Below, one piece after another: positions 16,219 to 24,285 of a stretch of DNA of 64,000 bases (positions are counted from its first letter, which is position 1; the number at the start of each line of letters is the position of its first letter). Under the pieces are notes generated by a model. The model did no database searches. It was given only the letters and a program-made list of their open reading frames with translations, and had not been told where the DNA came from. Made by a program: the position numbers and the translations under genes. The stretch is from Actinopolymorpha pittospori (lineage in GTDB: Bacteria > Actinomycetota > Actinomycetes > Propionibacteriales > Actinopolymorphaceae), in contig NZ_JADBEM010000001.1 of the NCBI RefSeq assembly GCF_014873875.1, positions 9,858,001-9,922,000 of the forward strand, in the 5' to 3' direction.

Positions 16219-16485
16219 TCAGAGAACGCCCGGTGGGAGCACATCGAACCCGCCTCGGCGCCACATCCACGCGTAGGCGAACCTGTCGAGGAGCGGTGTC
16301 CGGAACCAGATCCGCACCCAGCGAGGCATTCGGTCCGGCCGAGGACCGTGCTTCGGGGTCCAGGACCATCCTCGTAGCTGGCCCGCGGGCACAGTCCATC
16401 CGCCTGGCGATGGCATGGCGTAGCGCTTCCAGATCCGACGCATCTGGGCGTCCGACGGAGGCTGCTTCACGCACCAATCGTGCAC
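16219..16485 (-). CDS. Small Trp-rich protein, paralogue of the gene at 692
   Basis: An 88-residue protein. It shares with the gene at 692-970 the ordered motifs GGWTVPAG, WTPKHGPRP, RWVRIWFRTPLLDR, and WMWRRGGFDVLPPG at the C-terminus, while the N-terminal thirds differ (MHDWCVKQPPSDAQM here). The conserved part is about 60 residues with seven Trp, so it is probably a compact domain. No known family comes to mind. It lies 117 bases downstream of the broken TTDLNKV-family copy B on the same strand. The GTG start is uncertain. Confidence 0.6.
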   Translation of the reverse strand: MHDWCVKQPPSDAQMRRIWKRYAMPSPGGWTVPAGQLRGWSWTPKHGPRPDRMPRWVRIWFRTPLLDRFAYAWMWRRGGFDVLPPGVL

Positions 16486-16602
16486 CGTCGGTAGCCGGAT
16501 CGGCCAGGTGCTCGAGGTCGTGGGAGCGCGCGGACAACGCGTGCCGGGGTCGCGCGTATGTCTGGTGGCCCGGCTGGCTTCGAGTGGGGAGCTGGCACCG
16601 GC

Positions 16603-17159
16603 TCAGTGCAGCCAGCGGACCTTGTTGAGGTCGGTAGTGAAGTCCACGGTCTGCCATTCATCCGTCTCCGGTACGTCGACCATCGCGTGGACGACGACAA
16701 GAACAGGACAACTTGACGTTCGACGCGGAGACCAGACGCCGCGTCGGGACTGGCCGGGTCGCTGCCGACGGGCACGTTGCATGGCTTGTCCGGGTCGTCG
16801 ATGAGTTGCACACACAGTTGGGCCTGTGGTGGGTCGTGTTCGAAGAGGTCCGGGGTTGATCGGCTCGAAGTTGACCGCCCGGGCGGCTGCGACGTCTTGG
16901 CCTGGGCCGGCCCGGACCATTCGGTCGTTGTCGGGGAGGAAGTAGTAGTAGTCCGGGACCGAGTAGCCAGCCGGCAGCTCGACAGGCAGGGCCATGGGCA
17001 CACCCGCGGCCTGGTCGAGCTTGGCCTGGACGTACGCACGATCGGTCGGGCCTGGTCGTCCGACCCCGAGGACGAAGTAGGCGATCAGTCCGAGCGCGAC
17101 AGCGACGATGACGGAGACGCCGATCGTTCCGGCCCTCGGGCGGGCGTGATCACCTTCAC
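16603..17159 (-). pseudogene. TTDLNKVRWLH-family protein, copy B, disrupted by frameshifts
   Basis: Pieces of the family protein lie in different frames. The membrane segment GTIGVSVIVAVALGLIAYFV, RAYVQAKLDQAAG and ALPVELPAGYSVPDYYY read in one frame to about 16845. The Cys block (PQAQLCVQLIDDPDKPC) reads in a second frame from about 16845 to 16704, and DEWQTVDFTTDLNKVRWLH returns to the first frame. The start predicted by comparison with other copies (GTG at 17157-17159, with CATCAT six bases upstream) is in yet another frame. Three frame changes argue for decay. The IS3 element ends 46 bases upstream of that start and may have cut off its upstream region. Confidence 0.65.
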
Positions 17160-17234
17160 GGTCGAATGATGGCAGTGGCCCAGCTACCGCGGGGACGGTT
17201 TGGGTGAAGCGCCCCGGGTTTCGTGGAGACTCGG

Positions 17235-18209
17235 TTACTTGGATCCGACCGCTGCGGGGACGGGTGTTTCAGGGTAGTGCTCGGTCGTGAGGCTGGCCCA
17301 GTGGTTGGCCTCGAACTCTGCCGGCGGGATCAGTCCGATCTCGCCGTGGAGGCGTCGGTGGTTGAACCAGTCGATGTACTCGGCGACGGCGATCTCGACG
17401 TCACCGACGGACTTCCAGCCCCCGCTGGGGCGCATGGCCGGGTTGCGGATGCACTCGGCCTTGAACAGCGAGTTGAACGCCTCAGCCATCGCGTTGTCAT
17501 ACGAATCGCCCTTGGAACCAACCGAGGCGACGGCCTCGGCCTCGGCCAGCCGCTGGGTGTAGCGGATGGCTCGATATTGAACTCCGCGGTCTGAATGGTG
17601 GGTGAGCCCGGTGACGTCCTGCCCGGCTCGCTGCCGGGCCCACAGACCCATGTCGAGCCCATCCAGGGCCAGGTCGGTGCGCAGTGAGGTAGACACCTGC
17701 CACCCCAGGACCATGCGGGAGAACACGTCGAGCACGAACGCGGCGTAGACCCAGCCCGAGTGGGTGCGGACATAGGTCAGGTCCGCCACCCAGAGCTGGT
17801 TGGGAGCCTGGGCGAGGAACTGACGCTTGACCAGATCCTCGGGACGCTTGGTCTCGGCGCCCTCGCTCAGCGTGGTCTTGCGGGTCTTGTCCCGCCTGAT
17901 CCCGGCCAGCCCCTCGGCTTTCATCAGGCGTTCGACGGTGCACCGGGCGACCAGGGTGCCCTGCCGGTTGACCTCGGCGTGGACCTTGCGGGCGCCGTAG
18001 ACACCGAGGTTGTCGGTGTGGACCTGACGGATCACGGGCACCAGTTCGGCGTCTCGGATCGCTCTGGCCGAGGCCGGTCTGGTCTTGGCTGCGTAGTAGG
18101 TGCTCGGGGCAATCTTGGTCCCGCCAGAGGACAGGACTTCACAGATCGGCTCGACCCCGAACCTGTCGCGGTGGGCGTCGATGTAGTCGACCAGCACCGC
18201 TGTCGGCAC
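17235..18209 (-). CDS. IS3-family transposase OrfB (DDE integrase core)
   Basis: A 324-residue transposase catalytic subunit. HTH_21-type region VDYIDAHRDRFGVEPICEVL opens the protein; the rve integrase core follows with DDE residues: Asp in LWVADLTYVRT, Asp in THHSDRGVQY and Glu in the GDSYDNAMAEAFNSLFKAE region. The C-terminal DWFNHRRLHGEIG is typical of IS3 OrfB. It starts three bases after the orfA stop. In this family OrfB is usually made by -1 frameshifting from orfA; no A6G slippery run is seen near the junction. The gene is intact. Confidence 0.95.
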   Translation of the reverse strand: MPTAVLVDYIDAHRDRFGVEPICEVLSSGGTKIAPSTYYAAKTRPASARAIRDAELVPVIRQVHTDNLGVYGARKVHAEVNRQGTLVARCTVERLMKAEGLAGIRRDKTRKTTLSEGAETKRPEDLVKRQFLAQAPNQLWVADLTYVRTHSGWVYAAFVLDVFSRMVLGWQVSTSLRTDLALDGLDMGLWARQRAGQDVTGLTHHSDRGVQYRAIRYTQRLAEAEAVASVGSKGDSYDNAMAEAFNSLFKAECIRNPAMRPSGGWKSVGDVEIAVAEYIDWFNHRRLHGEIGLIPPAEFEANHWASLTTEHYPETPVPAAVGSK

Positions 18210-18211
18210 GC

Positions 18212-18532
18212 TTACTTGATCTTGCGGTCGAGCTCCGCGGCCGCGAAAAACGCCGACGCCGTTCGCAGGATCTCATTGGCTCGCTTCAGCTCACGGTTCT
18301 CTCGCTCCAGGTCCGCGATCCGCTTGGACTCGTCGCTGCTCGTGCCGGGCCGGACCCCGCCGTCGATCTCGGCTTGGCGCACCCATCCACGCAACGTCTC
18401 CGGATGCATCCCCAACTGCTCCGCGATCCGAGCGATCGCACCCGGCCGACTCGCCGGGTCCTTACGCGCCTCCACCGCCATCCGGGTGGCCCGCTCACGC
18501 AGCTCGTCGCCGTACTTCCTCGGTGCCGCCAT
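18212..18532 (-). CDS. IS3-family transposase OrfA (DNA-binding subunit)
   Basis: A 106-residue HTH_Tnp_1-type protein: APRKYGDELRERATRMAVEA, then ARIAEQLGMHPETLRGWVRQ (helix-turn-helix) and a C-terminal leucine-zipper-like coil ADLERENRELKRANEILRTA. It recognises the terminal repeats and pairs with OrfB. The ATG at 18530-18532 (AAPRKYG) is the usual family start; the frame continues upstream to 18565. Confidence 0.93.
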   Translation of the reverse strand: MAAPRKYGDELRERATRMAVEARKDPASRPGAIARIAEQLGMHPETLRGWVRQAEIDGGVRPGTSSDESKRIADLERENRELKRANEILRTASAFFAAAELDRKIK

Positions 18533-18684
18533 GACTCTCATCCTCCATGGATTGAGAGCCTCCACCAGACCCGGGGCGCTTCAGGGACTACCGAAGGCCC
18601 GGCCGGGTTGGCCGGTGGCCTGGCTTGGTTCGCGAGGCCGTGGGCGCGCAGCCGGTCCCGGCTCGGCGGGCCCGCGAAGCCGTC

Positions 18685-18960
18685 TCAGGCCGCGACGGCG
18701 GCCTTGCATACGTCGACCAGGTGCCGCCGCTCCCGCTGATACAGGTCGAGTCACACGGACGGCTTCGCCGCGTAGGTCGTGTCGGTGCCGGGGAACTCGC
18801 CCTGCTTGTCGACCTTCTCGGTCATGCCCCACACCAGGTCGTCACGCTACAGATCGGCCACGGGCTCGCCAAGCCACGCGACGTGCGCGGCGGTGCGGTG
18901 CACCTCCTGCAGCAGCGCCCGATGCGGGTCGCGGCACGGCGGCAGGCCTGCCCCGCGGTC
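18685..18960 (-). pseudogene. Decayed phage-type gene (small-terminase-like remnant)
   Basis: One minus-strand frame reads CRDPHRALLQEVHRTAAHVA, then WLGEPVADL, a TAG, RDDLVWGMTEKVDKQGEFPG, KPSV, a TGA, and LDLYQRERRHLVDVCKAAVA to a stop at 18685. Two in-frame stops interrupt an otherwise protein-like sequence; the TGA sits where a Trp (TGG) is likely. The pattern WG-T ... VWL-LY--ER-HLV-VCKAA resembles proteins encoded near small terminases of actinophages, from memory only. It is adjacent to the IS3 element. Confidence 0.45.
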
Positions 18961-19018
18961 GCCGCAGTACCGACTGTCATGGTCATCGCCGCCGCCGGCC
19001 GGTGTCGTGGCCCGTCGG

Positions 19019-19292
19019 TCACGCGTCGACCTCGGTCCCGAGCGCCCTCATGTGGACGCGGTCGACGTGGTCGAGGAACGCCTGCAGGGCGGTCCCGGTG
19101 CCTCCGTTTCAGGTGCTCGACCGCACCCCAGGGCAGCGAGCGCAGGCCCGCGTACTTCGGGGAGTTGTCGATCCAGTCGCTGATCGCCGTGACCTTCGCG
19201 GCGGCCGCTTCTACCTGCGAGAGCTTGGCCTGACTGATGTCGTACGCCGCGATGTCGTCGGGGTTGACTCCGGCAGTTGACCCTCCTGGCAA
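19019..19292 (-). pseudogene. Frameshifted hypothetical gene next to the phage-like remnant
   Basis: A frame from a TTG at 19290-19292 reads NPDDIAAYDISQAKLSQVEA then AISDWIDNSPKYAGLRSLPW and GAVEHLK. It then loses sense, while another frame continues with ALQAFLDHVDRVHMRALGTE and a stop at 19019. The join needs one frameshift near 19105. I do not recognise the family. The helical, acidic sequence and position suggest the same decayed mobile module as the 18685-18960 remnant. Confidence 0.4.
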
Positions 19293-19344
19293 GGCATGTT
19301 CGGCTGCCCATCGCGAGCGAGCGGAGCGCCAAGATCATTGCCAA

Positions 19345-19366
19345 CTTATGACATATGACATTACAC
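19345..19366. promoter_or_regulatory. Operator-like site before the S9 peptidase gene
   Basis: On the minus strand it reads GTGTAATGTCATATGTCAT. The same sequence with few changes (GTGTAATGTCACATAACAT) occurs at 22144-22162 before the ABC operon; 16 of 19 positions match. The GntR regulator at 31261 is the obvious candidate to bind both. It lies about 80 bases before the peptidase start. Confidence 0.6.
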
Positions 19367-19444
19367 ATCGATCGTTCCGAGCAGGCTACTGTGCCGGAAT
19401 GGTGATCGACAGGTCGATTCGGCAGACCCGCGTCGTCCCCGGCC

Positions 19445-21733
19445 ATGGACCCGGCCACACCGCCTGAGCTGCACCAGGAGGAAGTCATCTACAGCGTCGA
19501 GGACTACGCCCGGGCGGAATCGTTCCTTCCCTGGCAGATGGAGACTCGGGTGCCCGGACAGGTCACCGAGATCGCATGGTTGCCGTCCTCAACCCGGTAC
19601 CGGTTCAAGTTGAGTACGCTGAAGGGCTGGCGTTACCGGATCGCCGATGCGTCGGCCGGTACCGAACACCAGGATGCGTTTAATCATGAAGGCCTGGCTG
19701 CCGCGCTGGCCGAAGCAACCGATGAGGAAGTTGATCCCAATCGCCTGAAGCCGACTCGGATCGACTACCGGGGCGCTGATGATCTTGAGTTCGACTTCAA
19801 CGATGCCCGGTGGCGTTGGGACGGCAGCGCGCTGCGGCAGTTCAGTGAGGAAGATCAATTCGGGGTGCGCTCCCCGGACGGTACCAAGATCGCCTTCAAT
19901 CGTGATCATGACCTGTGGGTCCGCGAGGTGGCGACAGGTATCGAGCGCCGACTGACCCGCGGCGGCAAGGAAGGGTCGTTCTACGGCGCCGTTCTGCCGT
20001 CCCCGTTGCGCGCGGCCGGACTGCCCGGTGCGGGGCAGCCGTGGAAGGACACCAAAGTCCTGTGGTCGCCCGACAGCAGCCGGCTACTGACCCATCGGGT
20101 CGACACCGCGGGCGCCGGGACCGTCACCATGAGCCTGTCGACGCCACTGTCCGGCAGCATTAGACCGGAGGCGGTGGAGTACTTCTATCCGTTGCCCGGC
20201 GATGACCCGCTGCCGACGGCGACCTTGATAATCATCGACCTCGCATCCGACGACAGCACCCCGGTTGAGATCCCACCGCTGGAGCTCTACTACTACGGCA
20301 GCCCGATCCCGGGTGCCGACAGCAGTTCGCGCAATATGTGGTGGCGGCAGGACGGGTCATCGCTCTACCTGTTGCGGTTGTTCCGCGGTGACCGGCACGC
20401 GACCCTGTACGAGATCAGTGCCGACGGTTCGAGCCGTGTCATCGTCGACGAGGAGGCGGAGACGCCGGTCGACTCCAACCTGTCGACCTCGGGTCCGGTG
20501 AACCACCGCACCGTCGAGGACCAGGATCTGACGCTCTGGTATTCGCAGCGTGACGGTTGGGGCCATCTGTACACCTACCGCACCTCGACAGGAGCGCAGC
20601 TGAATCAGCTGACCTCGGGTGAGTGGGCAGTCGCCGATGTGCTCCACGTCGGCGACGGGTACGTCTACTTCACTGGAGTGGGTAAGGACGTGAGTGAGGA
20701 TCCGTACATCCGTCGGCTGTATCGCGTACGGCTGGACGGTTCGTCGGGCGAACCGGAGCTGCTGACACCACAGGATGGCAGCCACGAGGTCAGCTTCGCG
20801 CCGGACGGCGGCTACTTCATCAGCACCTGGGCGAAGATCGACAGTGCCCCGGTGGCGGAGCTGATCCGTTCCCCTGGGGAGAGCATCGGCGTCATCGCCG
20901 AAGTGGACCTGTCCGCGCTGACCGAGTCCGGCTGGCAGTTCCCGGAACGCTTCTCGGCTCCGTCCCGGGACGGCAAGACCCAGGTCTACGGCGTGATCGT
21001 CCGACCGACCAATTTCGACCCAGACAAGAGTTATCCGGTGATCGATTCGATCTACGGCGGCCCGCAGATGAACCAGGCTCCGGTGGCGCTGACCGAAGCG
21101 GCGCGGATCTGGACGGCACAGGCGATCGCTGAGCTCGGTTTCGTCGTCGTGCTGATCGACGGATTGGGCATGCCGCACCGGTCGAAGGAATTCCGCGACG
21201 TCTCCTATCGCAATCTCGGTGATGCCGGCCTGCCGGATCACATCAGCGCGATGTGGGACCTGAAGACCCAGTACCCGAATCTAGATCTCGATCGGGTCGG
21301 CATTTTCGGACACTCGGCTGGTGGATACGCCTCGACGCACGCGATCCTGGCACATCCGGAGTTCTACAAGGTCTGCGTGTCAGGTGCCGGCAACCATGAT
21401 CATCGGACCGACAAGGCGTGGTGGATCGAGCGCTACCAGGGCTGGCCGGTCGGTGATCACTACGTCGAGCAGGCCAACCGGACGCTCGCCGGCCAGTTGC
21501 AGGGCAAGCTGCTGTTGATCCACGGCGAGGCCGATGAGAACGTGCCCGTCGCCTCGACACTGTCGCTGGCCGACGCGCTCATCGCGGCCGACAAGGACTT
21601 CGACCTGCTGATCCTGCCGAACCGGTCGCACGCCTGCGGCTCAGAGCCGTACGTGATCAGGCGACGGTGGGACTACTTCGTCCGGTACCTGGCCAGACAG
21701 GAACCGCCGAGCTACAGCATCCGCAAGTCCTGA
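19445..21733 (+). CDS. S9-family prolyl oligopeptidase, dipeptidyl-peptidase IV-like
   Basis: A 762-residue serine peptidase. The N-terminal about 480 residues form the DPP-IV-type beta-propeller; the C-terminal alpha/beta-hydrolase domain starts near 500. The triad is visible: Ser in GHSAGG (about 622-627), Asp in HGEADENVP (about 697) and His in NRSHACG (about 729). DPP-IV enzymes release X-Pro dipeptides from the N-terminus; the exact class within S9B/S9C is not certain. There is no signal peptide, so it acts in the cytoplasm on imported peptides, which fits the Dpp-type importer downstream. The ATG at 19445 lies shortly after the in-frame stop at 19403. Confidence 0.9.
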   Translation: MDPATPPELHQEEVIYSVEDYARAESFLPWQMETRVPGQVTEIAWLPSSTRYRFKLSTLKGWRYRIADASAGTEHQDAFNHEGLAAALAEATDEEVDPNRLKPTRIDYRGADDLEFDFNDARWRWDGSALRQFSEEDQFGVRSPDGTKIAFNRDHDLWVREVATGIERRLTRGGKEGSFYGAVLPSPLRAAGLPGAGQPWKDTKVLWSPDSSRLLTHRVDTAGAGTVTMSLSTPLSGSIRPEAVEYFYPLPGDDPLPTATLIIIDLASDDSTPVEIPPLELYYYGSPIPGADSSSRNMWWRQDGSSLYLLRLFRGDRHATLYEISADGSSRVIVDEEAETPVDSNLSTSGPVNHRTVEDQDLTLWYSQRDGWGHLYTYRTSTGAQLNQLTSGEWAVADVLHVGDGYVYFTGVGKDVSEDPYIRRLYRVRLDGSSGEPELLTPQDGSHEVSFAPDGGYFISTWAKIDSAPVAELIRSPGESIGVIAEVDLSALTESGWQFPERFSAPSRDGKTQVYGVIVRPTNFDPDKSYPVIDSIYGGPQMNQAPVALTEAARIWTAQAIAELGFVVVLIDGLGMPHRSKEFRDVSYRNLGDAGLPDHISAMWDLKTQYPNLDLDRVGIFGHSAGGYASTHAILAHPEFYKVCVSGAGNHDHRTDKAWWIERYQGWPVGDHYVEQANRTLAGQLQGKLLLIHGEADENVPVASTLSLADALIAADKDFDLLILPNRSHACGSEPYVIRRRWDYFVRYLARQEPPSYSIRKS

Positions 21734-21896
21734 GACAGGACCCGGCGGCGCTGAAGACTGACGCCGCCGGCAACTCAACTACTTGTCTGTCGCACTGGAT
21801 ATCGTGGCCTGGATCTGAACGTGCTGCGGCGGATACCGAAGGGCGTATCCGGGGTGCCGATGAGTCTCGAACCGGCTGGTCGCTGCGCGCGCCGGG

Positions 21897-22025
21897 ATGT
21901 TTGTGATCGGGGAGTTTCTCAAGCTACTGCAGTGGATTGCGATCGCCTGCATCGTCGCGGCCACAGTCGGTACGACTAGCCTGCTTCGCCGCTCGCGCCC
22001 CAGGATCAAAACAGTGCCGTGCTGA
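21897..22025 (+). CDS. Possible small membrane peptide (42 residues)
   Basis: ATG-initiated frame: VIGEFLKLLQWIAIACIVAA then TVGTTSLLRRSRPR. A single hydrophobic helix followed by basic residues fits a small inner-membrane protein. No clear ribosome binding site is present and no homologue comes to mind, so it may be chance. Confidence 0.25.
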   Translation: MFVIGEFLKLLQWIAIACIVAATVGTTSLLRRSRPRIKTVPC

Positions 22026-22143
22026 CGAGACCCTCGGGATCCCTGCGTAGTAGGCGATCAACCCACCATGAGCACCGAACATGGACCGTCACAAGGTTGT
22101 CGTCAGATTGAAACATCGAGGTCTAGACAGCCGCAAGGGGCCA

Positions 22144-22163
22144 GTGTAATGTCACATAACATT
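22144..22163. promoter_or_regulatory. Operator-like site before the peptide ABC operon
   Basis: GTGTAATGTCACATAACATT, a near copy of the site before the S9 gene (reverse strand at 19345-19366). The core AATGT...ACATT is an inverted repeat. It lies about 195 bases before the permease start. A shared GntR operator is the best explanation. Confidence 0.6.
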
Positions 22164-22358
22164 CCGAGGTGGTGGATATGACCGGTCCGACAAGCCCAGA
22201 GCGCAGCATCAATCCTCTAGCCCTGCTTGGGATTCACGCTTGATCTGTAGGTCGCCCGATTCATGTCATCTCGCAAGCCGAAAATTTCGGCTACCGCTGA
22301 CGATTGATTGGCGTTCGGTAGAGAAGTCAGGCTGTGATGCCCTCCGGGAGTTGCGAAA

Positions 22359-23339
22359 GTGGTTAAATACTTAGCGCGCCGCATTGGTGGCTGGTTGTTG
22401 ATGGCTGTCGTGGCAACCAACATCACATACTTCTTGGCTAATTCCTTTCTTGATCCGCGCACACTGTTTGTCGGTCGGCGGCCACCGCTGACCGAGGAGC
22501 AAATCGACACTCTGCTGCAGGCGAACAACCTAAACAGTCACGAGAGCATTTTCCTGCGCTGGTGGACGTGGGCGAAGGACATCGTTCTGCACTGGGACTG
22601 GGGTAACAGCCCCACTGGCGATCCGGTGAAGGCCCAAATTGCCTTCCGCATCGGGGTGAGCGCTGAGTTGCTGCTCGGCGCCTTCGTGCTGTACACGATC
22701 ATCGGGATCAGCCTGGGCATCTACAGCGCATCCCGGCAGTACAAGGTGTCAGACCGCATCGTCCAGGCTATCTCGATCGTTACCTTGAACATTCCGGTCG
22801 TTGTGATGTCGCTGGCGATCGTGCTGGTTGCAATCTGGTTCAACCAGAAGGCCGGGGCCCGGGTGTTCTATGTGACTGGGTCGTCGTCAGCCGATGCGCA
22901 CGGGTTCGGCAAGGTCATCGATCTACTGCAACATTTGACGCTGCCGACGATCTCGCTGGTGATCATCAGTTATGCGGGCACCCAGATGTTGCAACGGTCC
23001 TTGCTGTTGGACAACATATCCGCCGACTACGTGCGAATGGCGCGGGCCAAGGGGTTGACCAAGGCGCAAGCGATCCGCAAGCACGCTTTGCGGACATCGT
23101 TGACCCCGGTCGCCACCCAAGTGGCTTTCTCGATTCCCGGCTTGTTCACCGGTGCGGTGCTGACTGAGACGATCTTCAACTGGCAGGGCATGGGCCAGTA
23201 CTTCATCGACACGCTGAACAAGATGAACATCAACGGAGTGGTCGCGGTCGCGGCCTTCGGCGCCCTGATGACGGCGATAGGTGCGGTCCTCGCCGACATC
23301 GCCGTGGTCGTCCTGGATCCGAGAGTGCGGGTGCATTGA
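22359..23339 (+). CDS. Peptide ABC transporter permease, DppB-like
   Basis: A 326-residue inner-membrane permease with six predicted helices (for example GWLLMAVVATNITYFLANSF and LLGAFVLYTIIGISLGIYSA). The cytoplasmic EAA loop for ATPase contact is DYVRMARAKGLTKAQAIRKH. The large periplasmic loop after helix 1 (GRRPPLTEEQIDTLLQANNL) is typical of DppB/OppB. It imports di- or oligopeptides together with the proteins downstream. The GTG start is used; the DppC-like gene follows after one base. Confidence 0.93.
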   Translation: MVKYLARRIGGWLLMAVVATNITYFLANSFLDPRTLFVGRRPPLTEEQIDTLLQANNLNSHESIFLRWWTWAKDIVLHWDWGNSPTGDPVKAQIAFRIGVSAELLLGAFVLYTIIGISLGIYSASRQYKVSDRIVQAISIVTLNIPVVVMSLAIVLVAIWFNQKAGARVFYVTGSSSADAHGFGKVIDLLQHLTLPTISLVIISYAGTQMLQRSLLLDNISADYVRMARAKGLTKAQAIRKHALRTSLTPVATQVAFSIPGLFTGAVLTETIFNWQGMGQYFIDTLNKMNINGVVAVAAFGALMTAIGAVLADIAVVVLDPRVRVH

Positions 23340-23340
23340 G

Positions 23341-24285
23341 ATGAGCACCAGTGACGTCGAAGACCACCTCCCGGCGCATGCGCCTACGTCGGAAGGCTCG
23401 ACAGACGCCGCAGTGAGGATCAAGCGGAAGCGGTTGTCCCGGGGTGCGCTTTACACCCGCCGGTTCCTGCGGAACCGCCCGGCCGTGGCAGGCTTGATCA
23501 TCTTCGCCGTGATTGTCATATTTTCGGTCTTGGGAGGTTTGCCTGCCAAGCACAGCTATTTGGAGACCGACTTCCTGAATCTTTCGGCAGCGCCATCCTC
23601 GAAGCATTGGTTTGGCACGAATGATGCCGGAAATGATCTGTATGCAGAAACGGTTCACGGCCTCCAGCGGTCGTTGATCATCGCACTGGTTGTATCGACC
23701 GGCACGACCGTGATTTCTGCGGTCGTCGGTGCCGCTGCCGCATACTTTGGAGGATCTCTCGAGCGCGTGGTGCTGGGCATCATTCACTTCCTGATGGTTG
23801 TTCCTACCTTCTTGATCCTGGCTCTTTTCTCGAACCATTCCGGCGGCAACTGGATCGTGATCGCCATCATCATGTTGCTGGTCAACTGGTTCTGGCCCGC
23901 CCGCGTCATCTGGACATTATCACTGTCGATTCGCGAACGTGATTACGTCAGCGCGTCGCGCTATATGGGAGTGTCCGGACTGCGCATCGTCGTCCGGCAT
24001 ATCATTCCCAATATCGGCTCGCTGCTCATTATTCAATTCACTCTCGGAGTTGTCGGTGCGGTGATGTCGGAGACCGGACTGTCGTTCATCGGATTCGGTG
24101 TCAAGCCGCCGGATGTCTCGCTGGGTGCCTTGATCGGCAGCGGCGCGGACACAGTGTCGAGTGCACCCTGGCTGTTCTACTTCCCGGCAGCCGCCTTGAC
24201 CTTGTTGACGGTGTCGATGGCGTTGGTCGCGGACGGCCTGCGGGATGCCTTCGATCCCACCTCTGCTGCGGGAGGCCGCGCATGA
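23341..24285 (+). CDS. Peptide ABC transporter permease, DppC-like
   Basis: A 314-residue permease. OppC-type N-terminal helix RFLRNRPAVAGLIIFAVIVI follows a basic cytosolic tail (RIKRKRLSRGALYTRR). HWFGTNDAGNDLYAETVHG is the usual FGTDxxGRD-type motif. The EAA loop is REDYVSASRYMGVSG-like (ERDYVSASRYMGVSGLRIVV). The ATG at 23341 starts one base after the DppB stop; the stop overlaps the ATPase start by four bases, so the operon is tightly coupled. Confidence 0.93.
   Translation: MSTSDVEDHLPAHAPTSEGSTDAAVRIKRKRLSRGALYTRRFLRNRPAVAGLIIFAVIVIFSVLGGLPAKHSYLETDFLNLSAAPSSKHWFGTNDAGNDLYAETVHGLQRSLIIALVVSTGTTVISAVVGAAAAYFGGSLERVVLGIIHFLMVVPTFLILALFSNHSGGNWIVIAIIMLLVNWFWPARVIWTLSLSIRERDYVSASRYMGVSGLRIVVRHIIPNIGSLLIIQFTLGVVGAVMSETGLSFIGFGVKPPDVSLGALIGSGADTVSSAPWLFYFPAAALTLLTVSMALVADGLRDAFDPTSAAGGRA

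Larger units (their letters stand above)
17205..18583. mobile_element. IS3-family insertion sequence, complete, 1379 bp
   Basis: Both ends are visible as an imperfect inverted repeat beginning TGAAGCGCCCCGGGT (left 17205-17232; right is its reverse complement ending at 18583). About 24 of 28 positions match. The element is flanked by GGG on each side (17202-17204 and 18584-18586), a 3-bp target duplication as expected for IS3. It encodes orfA (18212-18532) and orfB (17235-18209) on the minus strand. It lies between the broken family copy B and phage-like gene remnants. Confidence 0.92.
21734..22358. other. Intergenic between S9 peptidase and ABC operon
   Basis: It holds the operator-like site at 22144-22163 and one possible small membrane peptide (21897-22025). 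GC content falls toward the ABC operon. No other gene is supported. Confidence 0.4.

Noticed and set aside
17760..19280. 506-codon plus-strand frame across IS3 and the remnants
   Set aside because: It crosses the IS3 boundary and reads antisense through both transposase genes, so it cannot be a gene.
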